Below, piece by piece: positions 15,383-24,985 of a stretch of DNA of 64,000 bases. A program made the translations under genes and the position numbers. The notes under the pieces were generated by a model, which saw nothing but the letters and a program-made list of their open reading frames with translations, had not been told where the DNA came from and ran no database searches. Location: NCBI RefSeq assembly GCF_001514265.1, contig NZ_KQ948995.1:265370-329369 (forward strand). Direction: 5' to 3'. Position 1 is the first letter of the stretch. The number at the start of each line of letters is the position of its first letter. This DNA is from Streptomyces resistomycificus (GTDB lineage: Bacteria > Actinomycetota > Actinomycetes > Streptomycetales > Streptomycetaceae).

Positions 15383-16753
15383 TCACATGCGTTCGAAGGA
15401 GCGGCGCAGCTCCCAGTCGGTCACCGCGGCGTCGAAGGCGTCCAGTTCGACGCGGGCCATGTTGCGGTAGTGCGCGACGACCTCGTCGCCGAAGGCGGCC
15501 TTGGCGATCGGACTGTTCTCCCACAGCTCGGCGGCCTCGCGGAGCGTGGTGGGCACGTGCGCGTACTCGGCGGTGTACGCGTTGCCCGTGCAGACCTCCG
15601 GCAGCTCAAGCTTCTGCTCGATGCCGTACAGACCCGCCGCCACCAGCCCGGCCACGGCGAGGTGCGGGTTCACGTCTCCGCCGGGCAGCCGGTTCTCGAA
15701 GCGCAGGGAGCGGCCGTGGCCGACCACCCGCAGCGCGCAGGTGCGGTTGTCGACGCCCCAGGCGACGGCGGTCGGGGCGAAGGAGCCCGGCTGGAACCGC
15801 TTGTATGAGTTGATGTTGGGGGCGTAGAGCAGGGAGAAGTCGCGCAGCGCGGCGAGCTGTCCGGCGAGGAAGTGGCGCATCACCTCGGACATGCCGCCCG
15901 GCTCCTGCGCCGAGCCCGCCATGGCGTTGTTGCCGTCCGCGTCCGCGAGCGAGAGGTGGATGTGGCAGGAGTTGCCCTCGCGCTCGTTGTACTTGGCCAT
16001 GAAGGTGATCGACACGCCTTCCTGGGCGGCGATCTCCTTGGCGCCGGTCTTGTAGAGGGCGTGCTGGTCGCAGGTGACCAGGGCCTCGTCGTAGCGGAAC
16101 ACGATCTCGTGCTGGCCGGGGTTGCACTCGCCCTTGGCGGACTCGACGGTGAGGCCGGCGGCGGCCATCTCGTTGCGGATGCGGCGCAGCAGGGGCTCGA
16201 TACGGCCGGTGCCGAGCACCGAGTAGTCGATGTTGTACTGGTTGGCCGGGGTGAGCCCGCGGTAGTTCGCGTCCCACGCCTGCTCGTAGGTGTCCTTGAA
16301 GACGATGAACTCCAGCTCGGTGCCGACCTGGGCGGTGAAGCCGTGTTCGGCGAGACGTTCCAGCTGGCGGCGCAGGATCTGGCGGGGGGCGGCCACCACG
16401 GGGGAGCCGTCGTTCCAGGCGAGGTCGGCCACCAGCATCGCCGTGCCGGCGTTCCAGGGGACGCGGCGGAGCGTGGACAGGTCGGGGTGCATGGCGAAGT
16501 CGCCGTAGCCGCGGTCCCAGGAGGACATCGCGTAGCCGTCGACGGTGTTCATGTCGGTGTCGACGGCGAGGAGGTAGTTGCAGCCCTCGGTGCCGTGGTG
16601 GAGGACCTCGTCGAGGAAGAAGCGGGCGGCGAACCGCTTGCCCTGGAGCCGCCCCTGCATGTCGGGGAAGGCCAGGACGACGGTGTCGATCTCACCGCTC
16701 GCCACGAGGGCGTGCAGCTCCTCGATGCCGAGCGGGGGTGTGCGGTCTGCCAC
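15383..16753 (-). CDS. glnA4: Glutamine synthetase-like gamma-glutamyl ligase (GlnA4 type)
   Basis: A 456-residue glutamine synthetase-superfamily enzyme. A beta-grasp N domain precedes the catalytic barrel with VGTELEFIVFKDTYEQAWDA, SAKGECNPGQHEIVFRYDEA, NSCHIHLSLAD and RFENRLPGGDVNPHLAVAG. It lacks the adenylylation-tyrosine loop of true GlnA. The closest match from memory is S. coelicolor GlnA4, reported as a gamma-glutamylethanolamide synthetase that lets cells use ethanolamine as a nitrogen source. The start is GTG 16753 behind AAGGAG at an eight-base spacing. It heads the ligase-aldehyde dehydrogenase-SDR operon, divergent from the FadR-type regulator, with a predicted operator between them. 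The subfamily assignment is moderately sure. Confidence 0.88.
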   Translation of the reverse strand: MADRTPPLGIEELHALVASGEIDTVVLAFPDMQGRLQGKRFAARFFLDEVLHHGTEGCNYLLAVDTDMNTVDGYAMSSWDRGYGDFAMHPDLSTLRRVPWNAGTAMLVADLAWNDGSPVVAAPRQILRRQLERLAEHGFTAQVGTELEFIVFKDTYEQAWDANYRGLTPANQYNIDYSVLGTGRIEPLLRRIRNEMAAAGLTVESAKGECNPGQHEIVFRYDEALVTCDQHALYKTGAKEIAAQEGVSITFMAKYNEREGNSCHIHLSLADADGNNAMAGSAQEPGGMSEVMRHFLAGQLAALRDFSLLYAPNINSYKRFQPGSFAPTAVAWGVDNRTCALRVVGHGRSLRFENRLPGGDVNPHLAVAGLVAAGLYGIEQKLELPEVCTGNAYTAEYAHVPTTLREAAELWENSPIAKAAFGDEVVAHYRNMARVELDAFDAAVTDWELRRSFERM

Positions 16754-16802
16754 GGGAGAGCTCCTTCGGCTTCTTCGCTTTTTCGGCCGGGCCGGAAGCC
16801 AT

Positions 16803-16824
16803 AAGGTATTGCGGAGAACCATTG
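16803..16824. promoter_or_regulatory. Predicted operator of the FadR-type regulator, copy 1
   Basis: A 22-bp site, AAGGTAT-T-GCGG-AGAA-CCATTG, in the 93-bp gap between the divergent ligase and regulator genes. It matches copy 2 (17586-17607) at 18 of 22 positions and has partial dyad symmetry around GGT...ACC. Confidence 0.65.
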
Positions 16825-16846
16825 CTTGGGAAGGGGGCACCGCTTC

Positions 16847-17581
16847 ATGTCGCTCGATGCGGACGGCGGCGGCGAGGACCGGTTGACCCCGGTGCTGCGG
16901 CCGGTGCGGGCGGGCAACGGCTTCGAGGAGGCACTGGAACAGATCCTTCAGGTCGTGCGGCTCGGTCTGGTGCCGGGCGGGGAGCGGCTGCCGGCCGAAC
17001 GGGAGCTCGCGGAGCGGCTCGGGATCAGCCGGGTGACCTTGCGCGAGGCGCTGAAGGTGCTCCAGGACCAGGGGCTGGTGGAGTCGCGGCGCGGGCGGTA
17101 CGGCGGCACGTTCGTGCTGCCGCGCGCGGACGCCGGCGGCGAGGACGAGCTGCGGCGGCGGATCACCGAGGTCGACATCGAGGACGTCCTGCGTTTCCGG
17201 GAGGTGCTGGAGGTGGGCGCGGCCGGGCTGTGCGCGACGCACGGGCTGTCGGCGGAGCAGGAGGGCCGGCTGCGGGAGGCACTGGTGGCCACGCAGGACG
17301 CCCCGCTGTCGGAGTACCGTCGACTGGACACGCTGCTCCACCTCACGCTCGCCGAGCTGTGCGGATCGCCGACGCTGACCGCGCAGTACGCGGCCGTACG
17401 GGCCTCGGTCAACGACCTGCTCGACTGCATCCCGCTGCTGGTACGCAACCTGGAGCACTCGCAGCGCCAGCACTCCGCACTGGTGGAGGCGGTCCTCGAC
17501 GGGGACGCGGACGGCGCGCGGGAGATGATGCGGGAACACTGCGCGGGAACGGGGGCGCTCCTCAGGGGGTTCCTGGCGTGA
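16847..17581 (+). CDS. FadR-subfamily GntR regulator of the gamma-glutamyl cluster
   Basis: A 244-residue regulator. The winged helix-turn-helix (ALEQILQVVRLGLVPGGERL, PAERELAERLGISRVTLREA, LKVLQDQGLVESRRGRYGGT) is textbook GntR. The all-helical C-terminal FCD domain (about 100-235) usually binds a carboxylate, often with a metal held by Asp and His residues such as the HLTLAELCG helix. The start ATG 16847 gives MSLDADGGGEDRL. It lies between the divergent ligase operon and the hydrolase gene, with matching 22-bp sites on both sides. It probably represses both transcripts until a pathway intermediate binds. Confidence 0.9.
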   Translation: MSLDADGGGEDRLTPVLRPVRAGNGFEEALEQILQVVRLGLVPGGERLPAERELAERLGISRVTLREALKVLQDQGLVESRRGRYGGTFVLPRADAGGEDELRRRITEVDIEDVLRFREVLEVGAAGLCATHGLSAEQEGRLREALVATQDAPLSEYRRLDTLLHLTLAELCGSPTLTAQYAAVRASVNDLLDCIPLLVRNLEHSQRQHSALVEAVLDGDADGAREMMREHCAGTGALLRGFLA

Positions 17582-17585
17582 CGAA

Positions 17586-17607
17586 AAGGTATGGCGGCAA
17601 TCCATTG
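17586..17607. promoter_or_regulatory. Predicted operator of the FadR-type regulator, copy 2
   Basis: AAGGTAT-G-GCGG-CAAT-CCATTG begins five bases after the regulator stop and ends 17 bases before the hydrolase ATG. It overlaps where a promoter or leader for the hydrolase would be. Identity with copy 1 is 18/22 in the same orientation. Confidence 0.65.
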
Positions 17608-17624
17608 AAGGACCGGAGGGACAC

Positions 17625-18320
17625 ATGGCGGTCAGGCCGCTGATCGGGGTCAGTACGTATCTGGAGGCGGAGGTGCGCTGGCGCGTCTGGGAGCTGGAGG
17701 CCGCGCTGCTGCCCGCCGGGTACCACCGGCTCGTCCAGCGTGCGGGCGGGTTGGCCGCGATGCTCCCGCCGGACGCCCCGGAACACGCCGCCGCGACCGT
17801 CGCCCGCCTCGACGGCCTGGTGATCGCCGGCGGCCCGGACGTCGAGCCGGTCCGCTACGGCGCCGAGACCGACCCCCGCACCGGGCCGCCCGCGCGTGCC
17901 CGGGACGCCTGGGAACTCGCCCTGATCGACGCGGCGCTCTCGTCGGGGGTGCCCCTGCTGGGCATCTGCCGGGGCATGCAGCTGCTGAACGTCGCCCTGG
18001 GCGGCACGCTCGTCCAGCACCTCGACGGCCACGCGCAAACGCCCGGCGTCTTCGGCCACCATCCCGTGAAGCCCGTGCCGGGCACGTCGTACGCCGACGT
18101 CGTCCCCGAGGAGACGTCCGTCCCCACCTACCACCACCAGGCCGTGGACCGGCTGGGCACGGACCTGGTCCCGTCGGCCCACGCGGCGGACGGCACGGTG
18201 GAGGCCGTCGAACTCCCCGGCTCTCATTGGGTGATGGGCGTGCAGTGGCATCCGGAGATGGGCGAGGACCTGCGCGTGATGCGGGCACTGGTGGAGGCGG
18301 CGCATCGCCGGGCTGCCTGA
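17625..18320 (+). CDS. Gamma-glutamyl hydrolase (class I glutamine amidotransferase-like, PuuD type)
   Basis: A 231-residue peptidase C26 enzyme that cleaves gamma-glutamyl amide bonds. The nucleophile Cys115 sits in LLGICRGMQLLN, with His208 and Glu210 in MGVQWHPEM completing the triad; DGLVIAGGPDVEP and YHHQAVDRLG are also typical. GGAGGG lies four bases before the ATG. In the ethanolamine scheme it would release glutamate and glycine from gamma-glutamylglycine; in the polyamine scheme it would release GABA. Its placement behind operator copy 2 ties it to the same regulator as the ligase operon. Confidence 0.92.
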   Translation: MAVRPLIGVSTYLEAEVRWRVWELEAALLPAGYHRLVQRAGGLAAMLPPDAPEHAAATVARLDGLVIAGGPDVEPVRYGAETDPRTGPPARARDAWELALIDAALSSGVPLLGICRGMQLLNVALGGTLVQHLDGHAQTPGVFGHHPVKPVPGTSYADVVPEETSVPTYHHQAVDRLGTDLVPSAHAADGTVEAVELPGSHWVMGVQWHPEMGEDLRVMRALVEAAHRRAA

Positions 18321-18417
18321 GCCGGCCAGGCCCGCGGCGGTTACCTGACCGGAGCGTCACCGGCCTCCCGCCGGAACCCACACCGGCCTCCCACCCAAGC
18401 CCCACCGCCACCCGCCC

Positions 18418-18617
18418 GAGTCACCGCCGCCCGTCTCCCCGACCCAACCTTGCCCGTCTACCCCCGGGTCACCACCGCCCGGCTACCCCCCGGCCCAGCC
18501 TTCCCCGTCTACCGCCAGGTCACCGTCGCCCGCCCACCCCGGGTCACCGTCGCCCGCCCACCCCGGGTCTCCGCCGCCCGCCCACCCCGGGTCACCGCCG
18601 CCCGTCTACCCCCGGGT
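18418..18617. repeat. Degenerate 24-bp minisatellite
   Basis: Roughly seven to eight head-to-tail units based on GGGTCACCGTCGCCCGCCCA followed by CCCC fill the gap between the hydrolase and LysR genes. The last unit runs into the LysR stop codon. The best two units (about 18527-18580) are nearly identical; the outer ones have drifted in length to 25-27 bp. No credible gene lies in the gap. Confidence 0.8.
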
Positions 18618-19541
18618 CAGCGACAGCAGGTCCCGCGCCGGTCCCACCGGGCGGTGCCCCGTCGGCCATACGGCCCGCAGGTCGCGGGCCAGGGAGATTC
18701 CCTCCACCGGCACGCTCACCAGCCTCCGCATCGCCAGCTCCTCCCCCACGGCCAGTTCGCTGAGCACGGCCGGCCCCGCCCCGCTCACCGCCGCCGCCTT
18801 CACCGCCGTGGTGGACGACAGCTCGATCAGCGGGCGGGCCAGACCCCCCAGCGCGGCATCCAGGACCTGCCGGGTCCCGGAGCCCTCCTCCCGCAGGATC
18901 AACGGCGTCGTCGCCAGCTCCGACGCCTCCAGCGCCCGGCGCCGCCGCGCCCAGGGATGTCCGGGGGCCGTCACCACTATCAGGTGGTCGTGGGCGATGA
19001 CCACGGAGTCCAGACCCGTCGGAACGTTGAGTCCCTCCACGAACCCCAGGTCCGCCTCGTCGGCCAGCAACCGCTCCGCGACCGCCGCCGAGTTGCCCGC
19101 GAGCAGCGACACCGCGGTGTCCGGCCGTCCGGCGCGCAGTGCGAGCAGCCAGCCCGGCAGCAGGTACTCGGCGATCGTCATGCTCGCCGCCACCCGCAGC
19201 CGGGAGTCCCGCCGGTCCCGCAGCGCCTGCGCCCCGGCGTCGAAGGCGGCCGCCGCCTCCACGATGCGCCGCGCCCAGTCGGTGACCAGTGCCCCGGCGT
19301 CGGTGAGCCGGGAGCCGCGCGGCGAACGGTCCACCAGCGCCACCCCCAGCTGGCGTTCCATCGAGCGGACCCGGCTGCTGGCCGCCGGCTGGGTGATGCC
19401 CAGCTCACGCGCCGCCCCGCCCAGGCTCCCGAGCCGGGCCACCGCCAGCAGCAGCTCCAGCGCCCCGAGATCCGGCACCCGGTGGGACAGCGAGCCGCCC
19501 ACCTCGAACCGGGAGTTCTCCTGTTCCCCATCGCCGCTCAT
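18606..19541 (-). CDS. LysR-family transcriptional regulator
   Basis: A regulator of up to 311 residues. The N-terminal helix-turn-helix (LELLLAVARLGSLGGAAREL, ITQPAASSRVRSMERQLG) and the two-lobed effector domain (about 105-305) fit LysR. It is divergent from a TDT transporter gene, the usual arrangement for a LysR protein controlling a neighbouring transporter. The annotated ATG 19541 lies inside a CATAA-N7-TTATG dyad. The GTG at 19502 (VGGSLSHRVPDLGALE), closer to the conserved helix-turn-helix, may be the real start. The effector is unknown. Confidence 0.88.
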   Translation of the reverse strand: MSGDGEQENSRFEVGGSLSHRVPDLGALELLLAVARLGSLGGAARELGITQPAASSRVRSMERQLGVALVDRSPRGSRLTDAGALVTDWARRIVEAAAAFDAGAQALRDRRDSRLRVAASMTIAEYLLPGWLLALRAGRPDTAVSLLAGNSAAVAERLLADEADLGFVEGLNVPTGLDSVVIAHDHLIVVTAPGHPWARRRRALEASELATTPLILREEGSGTRQVLDAALGGLARPLIELSSTTAVKAAAVSGAGPAVLSELAVGEELAMRRLVSVPVEGISLARDLRAVWPTGHRPVGPARDLLSLTRG

Positions 19542-19555
19542 AAAGGCAGCTTATG
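19539..19555. promoter_or_regulatory. LysR-type operator, CATAA-N7-TTATG
   Basis: The 17-bp dyad CATAAAGGCAGCTTATG contains the T-N11-A pattern of LysR binding sites. It lies in the 70-bp divergent gap and overlaps the most upstream LysR start codon. A second loose element, TATGCCCTCATA, adjoins it. Confidence 0.6.
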
Positions 19556-19611
19556 CCCTCATAGAGACATACTCCCTGGTAGCAGCGCTCCCGCGGCGAG
19601 ACGGTGGACAC

Positions 19612-20784
<1,173 letters not shown>

Positions 20785-21405
20785 CCAGAGCGCAGGGCAG
20801 GCCCGGGAATGCCTCCGGGCCGTCGTTGGCCGTGAAGCGGTAGGGCTCGTCGGGGAGCACGACGACGTCCGGGGCGGCGGCCCGCAGTTCCTCCACCGGG
20901 ATCGTCGGGTAGCGCTCGGCGTGGCCCGCGTAGAGGTGGTCGACGCCGAGACGGCTCAGCACGTCACCGGCGAAGGTGTCGCGGCCCAGCACCATCCACG
21001 GGCGCCGCCAGACCGGTACGGCCGCTGTCGTCCGGCGTTCGGGCGGCCGTAGCACCGTCCAGGCCTGCTCGGCCTCGTCCAGCCAGCGGGGTCGGGTGGG
21101 CTCCCCACACGCGTCCAGCACCCTCGCCAGCTCCCGGAAGGCCTGCGGCACGTCCCGCACCTCGGTCACCAGCACCTCGAGGCCCGCCTCGCGCAGAGCG
21201 GCCAGGTCGGGGGCGCGGTTCTCCTCCTCGTTGGCGATGACCAGGTCGGGGGCGAGGGCGGCGATCCGGTCGGTCTTCGGGTTCTTGGTGCCGCCGACGC
21301 GGGCGACGTCGAGGCCGGCCGGGTGCGTGCACCAGTCGGTGGCGCCGACCAGGGTGCCGGTCGCGGCCACGGCCTCCGTCAAGGACGGGACGAGCGAGAC
21401 GACCC

Positions 21406-21978
21406 TCACCGGCGCGGCCGGTCCCGGACCGCCTCGATGTGCTCGGCCACGGCGACGACGACCACGCGGGTGTCGGCCACCGTGGCCCGCCAGCGGTGGC
21501 GTACGCCGCCGGTGAGGTAGAGCGTGTCGCCGCGGCCCAGCCGGTAGGCGCGGCCCTCCGCCTCGATCTCCACCGCGCCGTCCGCGACGTACATCAACTG
21601 GTCGTTGCGGTGCTGGAACTCACGGCCCGCGTCATGGTCGCCGACGAACTCCGAGGCATGCATCTGATGATGCCCGCGCACCAGGGAACGCGTCCGCGGT
21701 ACGAGCGGCGGATCCTCGGTCTCCTCGGCGCGGACCACGTCGACACTGCACGCCGGGTCGGCGGCGGCGAGGAGTTCGACGGCGGTGGTGCGCAGCGCGT
21801 CGGCGACCTTCTCCAGGGAGCTTCGGCTGGGCCGCGCACGTTCGTTCTCGATCTGGCTCAGGAAGGGCACCGACAGGCCGCTGCGCTCGGCCACGGCGGC
21901 GAGCGTGAGATCGAGGGCCCGGCGCCGGCGCCGCACGGCGGCGCCCACCCGAAGGGGCTGTTCTTTGTGGTCGCCCAT
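21406..21978 (-). CDS. XRE-family regulator with C-terminal cupin domain
   Basis: A 190-residue regulator. The helix-turn-helix covers about residues 11-66 (LDLTLAAVAERSGLSVPFLS, QIENERARPSRSSLEKVAD). A cupin sensor (about 95-180) has DQLMYVADGAVEIEAEGRAY and GDTLYLTGGVRHRW; His residues could hold a metal or small ligand. The start is ATG 21978 after GGAGCCGGAGCG. Proteins of this design often control amino-acid or polyamine catabolism. It is translationally coupled to the BtuF-like gene, and the overlap suggests the regulator may sense or control what that protein binds. This is inference. Confidence 0.87.
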   Translation of the reverse strand: MGDHKEQPLRVGAAVRRRRRALDLTLAAVAERSGLSVPFLSQIENERARPSRSSLEKVADALRTTAVELLAAADPACSVDVVRAEETEDPPLVPRTRSLVRGHHQMHASEFVGDHDAGREFQHRNDQLMYVADGAVEIEAEGRAYRLGRGDTLYLTGGVRHRWRATVADTRVVVVAVAEHIEAVRDRPRR

Positions 21979-22369
21979 CGCTCCGGCTCCCTCCTTCGCT
22001 CGTGGGTGCGCCTCCCGTGCGCGACGCGTTCCGCACACTTCCCATGATGGGTCTCTGCACCCTACGCATGTTCGGCAAACCGTTTCATGCGCCTGTCACA
22101 TCCACGTCACACCGGGTCTCGACGGACCTCACGGATCGCGCCAGTGGATCGGCCTCCCGGGACCCGGAGGGCAGACGTGTGCCGTGCGTGCCCCGGGACC
22201 GACCAGCAGGCCGGGCCGCGGTCGAGGCCAGAGCAGCGTAGCGCTGTGTGATTGGCCGGATCCATCCCGTGGACGAAAGGGGCCCGGACATGCCCGAGGG
22301 GCGGGCCCCGCCACGCGCTGTCAGGTCGCGTGGGAAGGCCCACCCCTCAGGCGGCTTTCGGTGCGGCGG
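21979..22369. other. Intergenic region: XRE promoter and proVWX terminator
   Basis: A 391-base stretch without a supported gene. The part next to the XRE start contains the AT-richer run around 22060-22100 where its promoter would lie. The part near the transporter holds a terminator-like hairpin. I see no convincing small ORF or RNA gene. Confidence 0.6.
22279..22309 (-). terminator. Terminator after the osmoprotectant transporter operon
   Basis: An 8-bp GC stem, GGGGCCCG/CGGGCCCC (22279-22286 with 22302-22309), is followed on the minus strand by TTTCG. It lies about 60 bases beyond the transporter stop. Confidence 0.5.
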
Positions 22370-24985
22370 CTACCGCGGTGTCATCCGGTCGACCATGTCC
22401 GGGTGCTCCTTCAGCCACGCGGCGACCGCCGCCTCCTCGTGGCCGTGGCCCCGCTTGTTGATCTCGGCCTCCAGGCTGCCGAGCTCGTCCTCGCTCATCC
22501 TGAAGTTCTTGATCCACTTCGTCAGTCGCGGGTACTGCTCGGGGAACTTCTCGTTGGAGATCGTCCGGATCGTGTTGCCCTCGCCGAAGAGCTTCTTGTC
22601 GTCCTTCAGCTTGGTGAGGTCGTACTGGCTGTACGCCCAGTGCGGCGACCACAGGACGACCGCGACGGGCTCCTTCTTGGCGTAGGCCCGCTTGAGCTCG
22701 GCCAGCATCGCCGGGGTGGAGCCGTCGACGACCTCGTACTCGTCGTCCAGCCCGTAGCCGGGCAGCACCTTCGTCTTGAGCAGGTTCATCTCGCCGGTGC
22801 CCGGCTCGATGCCGATGATCCTCCCGTCGAAGAGGTCGGCCTTGCCCTTGAGGTCCTCGTAGGACTTGACGTTCTTGACGTAGGACGGCACGGCGATCTC
22901 CAGCGAGGTCGGCTCGTACCAGGTGCCCAGGTCCGCGAGTCTGTCCTTGCTCCGGTCCCAGTAGTTCTTCTGCGCGTACGGCAGCCACGCGTCGAAGTTG
23001 AGATCGAGGTCTCCGGAGGCGAGTCCGGTGTAGACCGGGCCGACGTCCATCTGCTTGAGGTTCAGCTTGTAGCCGCGCCGCTCGAGGACGTTCTTCCAGA
23101 GGTAGGTGACCGCGATGTCCTCGTCCCAGGGGAACCAGGCCACGTCGATGGGCCGCTCGGCCTCCGCGGCGGTGGCGCCCGAGCCGCCGGGGACCGGGGC
23201 CAGCTTGTCGACGACGCCGGGGTTCTTCTTCAGCCAGGCGCGCACGGCGTCCTGCTGCTCACCCTTGCCCGCCTTGTTGATCTCGGCTTCCAGGCCGGTG
23301 AGCTGCTGCTCGCTCATCCGGAACCTCTTCAGCCACTCGCCGACCACCGGGTTCTCGTCGGCGAAACCCTTGCGGGCGATGGTGTGCACTCCGTCGCCCT
23401 TGCCCCAGGCACCCTTGGGGTCCTTCAGCTTCTTCAGGTCGTAGTCGCTGTACGCCCAGTGCGGCGACCAGAGCGTGACGACGATCGGTTCCTTCTTGCT
23501 GTAGGCGCGCTTGAGCTCGGCCAGCATGGCCTGCGTGGAGCTGTCGACGACCTTGTACTCCTTGTCGAGGCCGTACTCGCCGAGGACCTTGCTCTTCAGC
23601 AGGGACATCATTCCGGCGCTGGACTCGATGCCGGTGATCTTCCCGCCGAAGGTGGCGGCCTTGCCCTTGAGGTCCTCCAGGGAGTCGACGCCCTTCATGT
23701 ACGAGGGGACGCTCAGCTCCAGCGAGGTCTGGCCGTACCAGGCGCCGAGGTCGTCGAGCTTGCCGCCGTACTTCTTCCAGTACTGCTCGTGTGTGGTGGG
23801 CAGCCACGCGTCGGTCTGGAAGTCGACGGTGCCCTGCGCGAGGGAGGTGTAGAGCGGGCCGGCGTCGAACTGCTTGGCGTCCACCTGGAACCCACGCTCC
23901 TCCAGGATCTCCTTCCACAGGTAGGTGGAGGCCACGCCCTCGTCCCAGGGGATGTAGCCGATGCTGACCTTCTTGCCCTGGCCCACGTCGTTGCCGTCGG
24001 CGACGGCGGCGGGGGCGCCGGTCCCGCCGAAGACGTTCATGCCGCCCGCCACCAGGGCGAGGGCGACGACGCCGACCACGGCGATCTGCGGGCGGGGCCG
24101 GTACGACCAGAGCTTCACGCCCTGTGCGGCACGCGCACGGGCGGCGGCCCGGCGGCCCAGCGGGGAGACCTGCGTGCCCAGGGCGCCGGTCATACGGTCG
24201 AGGTAGATCGCGAGGATCACGATGGCGACGCCCGCCTCGGAGCCGAGGCCGACGTCGAGCTGGCCGATGGCCTCGTTGACGCGGCCGCCGAGACCTCCGG
24301 TGCCGACCATGCCGGCGATCGCGGCCATGGAAAGGCCGAGCATGATGACCTGGTTGACGCCGGCCATCACGGTGGGCAGGGCGAGCGGCAGCTGGACGCG
24401 CAGCAGGGTGTCGCGGGGTGAGGTGCCGAACGCCTCGGCTGCCTCGACCAGTTCCCTGTCGACCTGCCGGATGCCCAGCTCGGTCATGCGCACACCGGGG
24501 GCGAGCGCGAAGATCAGGGTGGCGACGATGCCCGCGGAGGCGCCGCTGCCGAAGAACAGGATCGCCGGGATGAGGTAGACCATCGCGGGCAGTGTCTGCA
24601 TGAAGTCCAGGACCGGCCGCACCAGGCCGCTGACCCGGTTCGAGCGGGCGGCCCAGATGCCGACGGGCACCGATATGAGCAGGGCGATGATCGTGGCGAC
24701 GAGGACGAGCGACAGGGTCACCATCGCGTCCTCCCACAGTTCGAGGGAGTCGACGAAGGCGAATCCCACGAAGGTGAGCAGACCGGCGAGCGTGCCGCGC
24801 AGCCAGAAGGCGAGCACGGCGAAGATGCCCGCGAGGATCAGCGGTTCGGGCGCCTGCAGGACGGCGTTGATGCCGTCGTAGGTGCCGGTGAAGACGGCCT
24901 TGAGGAAGTCGAAGAGCCAGGCCATGTGGCCGAGCAGCCAGTCGACGGCGCTGTTGACCCAGTCGCCGAGCGGAATCCTAGGCAC
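22370..24985 (-). CDS. Glycine betaine/proline ABC transporter permease fused to two binding domains
   Basis: An 871-residue osmoprotectant importer subunit. Residues 1-270 are a ProW-like permease with several helices and the EAA loop (VEAAEAFGTSPRDTLLRVQL, about 180-199). A further helix (about 300-320) leads to two consecutive OpuAC-type binding domains, about 339-596 and 612-870. Both keep the PWDE...YLWK opening, the Trp-rich AWLP and LWSPHWAYS motifs that form an aromatic cage for quaternary amines, and a helical C-terminus (GLEAEINK). The domains differ enough to suggest different ligands. The ATG overlaps the ATPase stop by eight bases. Single fused binding domains are well known; two in series is less common. 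Confidence 0.92.
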   Translation of the reverse strand: MPRIPLGDWVNSAVDWLLGHMAWLFDFLKAVFTGTYDGINAVLQAPEPLILAGIFAVLAFWLRGTLAGLLTFVGFAFVDSLELWEDAMVTLSLVLVATIIALLISVPVGIWAARSNRVSGLVRPVLDFMQTLPAMVYLIPAILFFGSGASAGIVATLIFALAPGVRMTELGIRQVDRELVEAAEAFGTSPRDTLLRVQLPLALPTVMAGVNQVIMLGLSMAAIAGMVGTGGLGGRVNEAIGQLDVGLGSEAGVAIVILAIYLDRMTGALGTQVSPLGRRAAARARAAQGVKLWSYRPRPQIAVVGVVALALVAGGMNVFGGTGAPAAVADGNDVGQGKKVSIGYIPWDEGVASTYLWKEILEERGFQVDAKQFDAGPLYTSLAQGTVDFQTDAWLPTTHEQYWKKYGGKLDDLGAWYGQTSLELSVPSYMKGVDSLEDLKGKAATFGGKITGIESSAGMMSLLKSKVLGEYGLDKEYKVVDSSTQAMLAELKRAYSKKEPIVVTLWSPHWAYSDYDLKKLKDPKGAWGKGDGVHTIARKGFADENPVVGEWLKRFRMSEQQLTGLEAEINKAGKGEQQDAVRAWLKKNPGVVDKLAPVPGGSGATAAEAERPIDVAWFPWDEDIAVTYLWKNVLERRGYKLNLKQMDVGPVYTGLASGDLDLNFDAWLPYAQKNYWDRSKDRLADLGTWYEPTSLEIAVPSYVKNVKSYEDLKGKADLFDGRIIGIEPGTGEMNLLKTKVLPGYGLDDEYEVVDGSTPAMLAELKRAYAKKEPVAVVLWSPHWAYSQYDLTKLKDDKKLFGEGNTIRTISNEKFPEQYPRLTKWIKNFRMSEDELGSLEAEINKRGHGHEEAAVAAWLKEHPDMVDRMTPR

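Noticed and set aside
18418..18617. Possible CRISPR array
   Set aside because: The units are contiguous without unique spacers and no cas gene is near; it is a minisatellite.
18450..19611. Plus-strand open frames running from the minisatellite into the TDT transporter gene
   Set aside because: They are antisense to the LysR gene and contain the repeat. The transporter starts at ATG 19612, where similarity begins.
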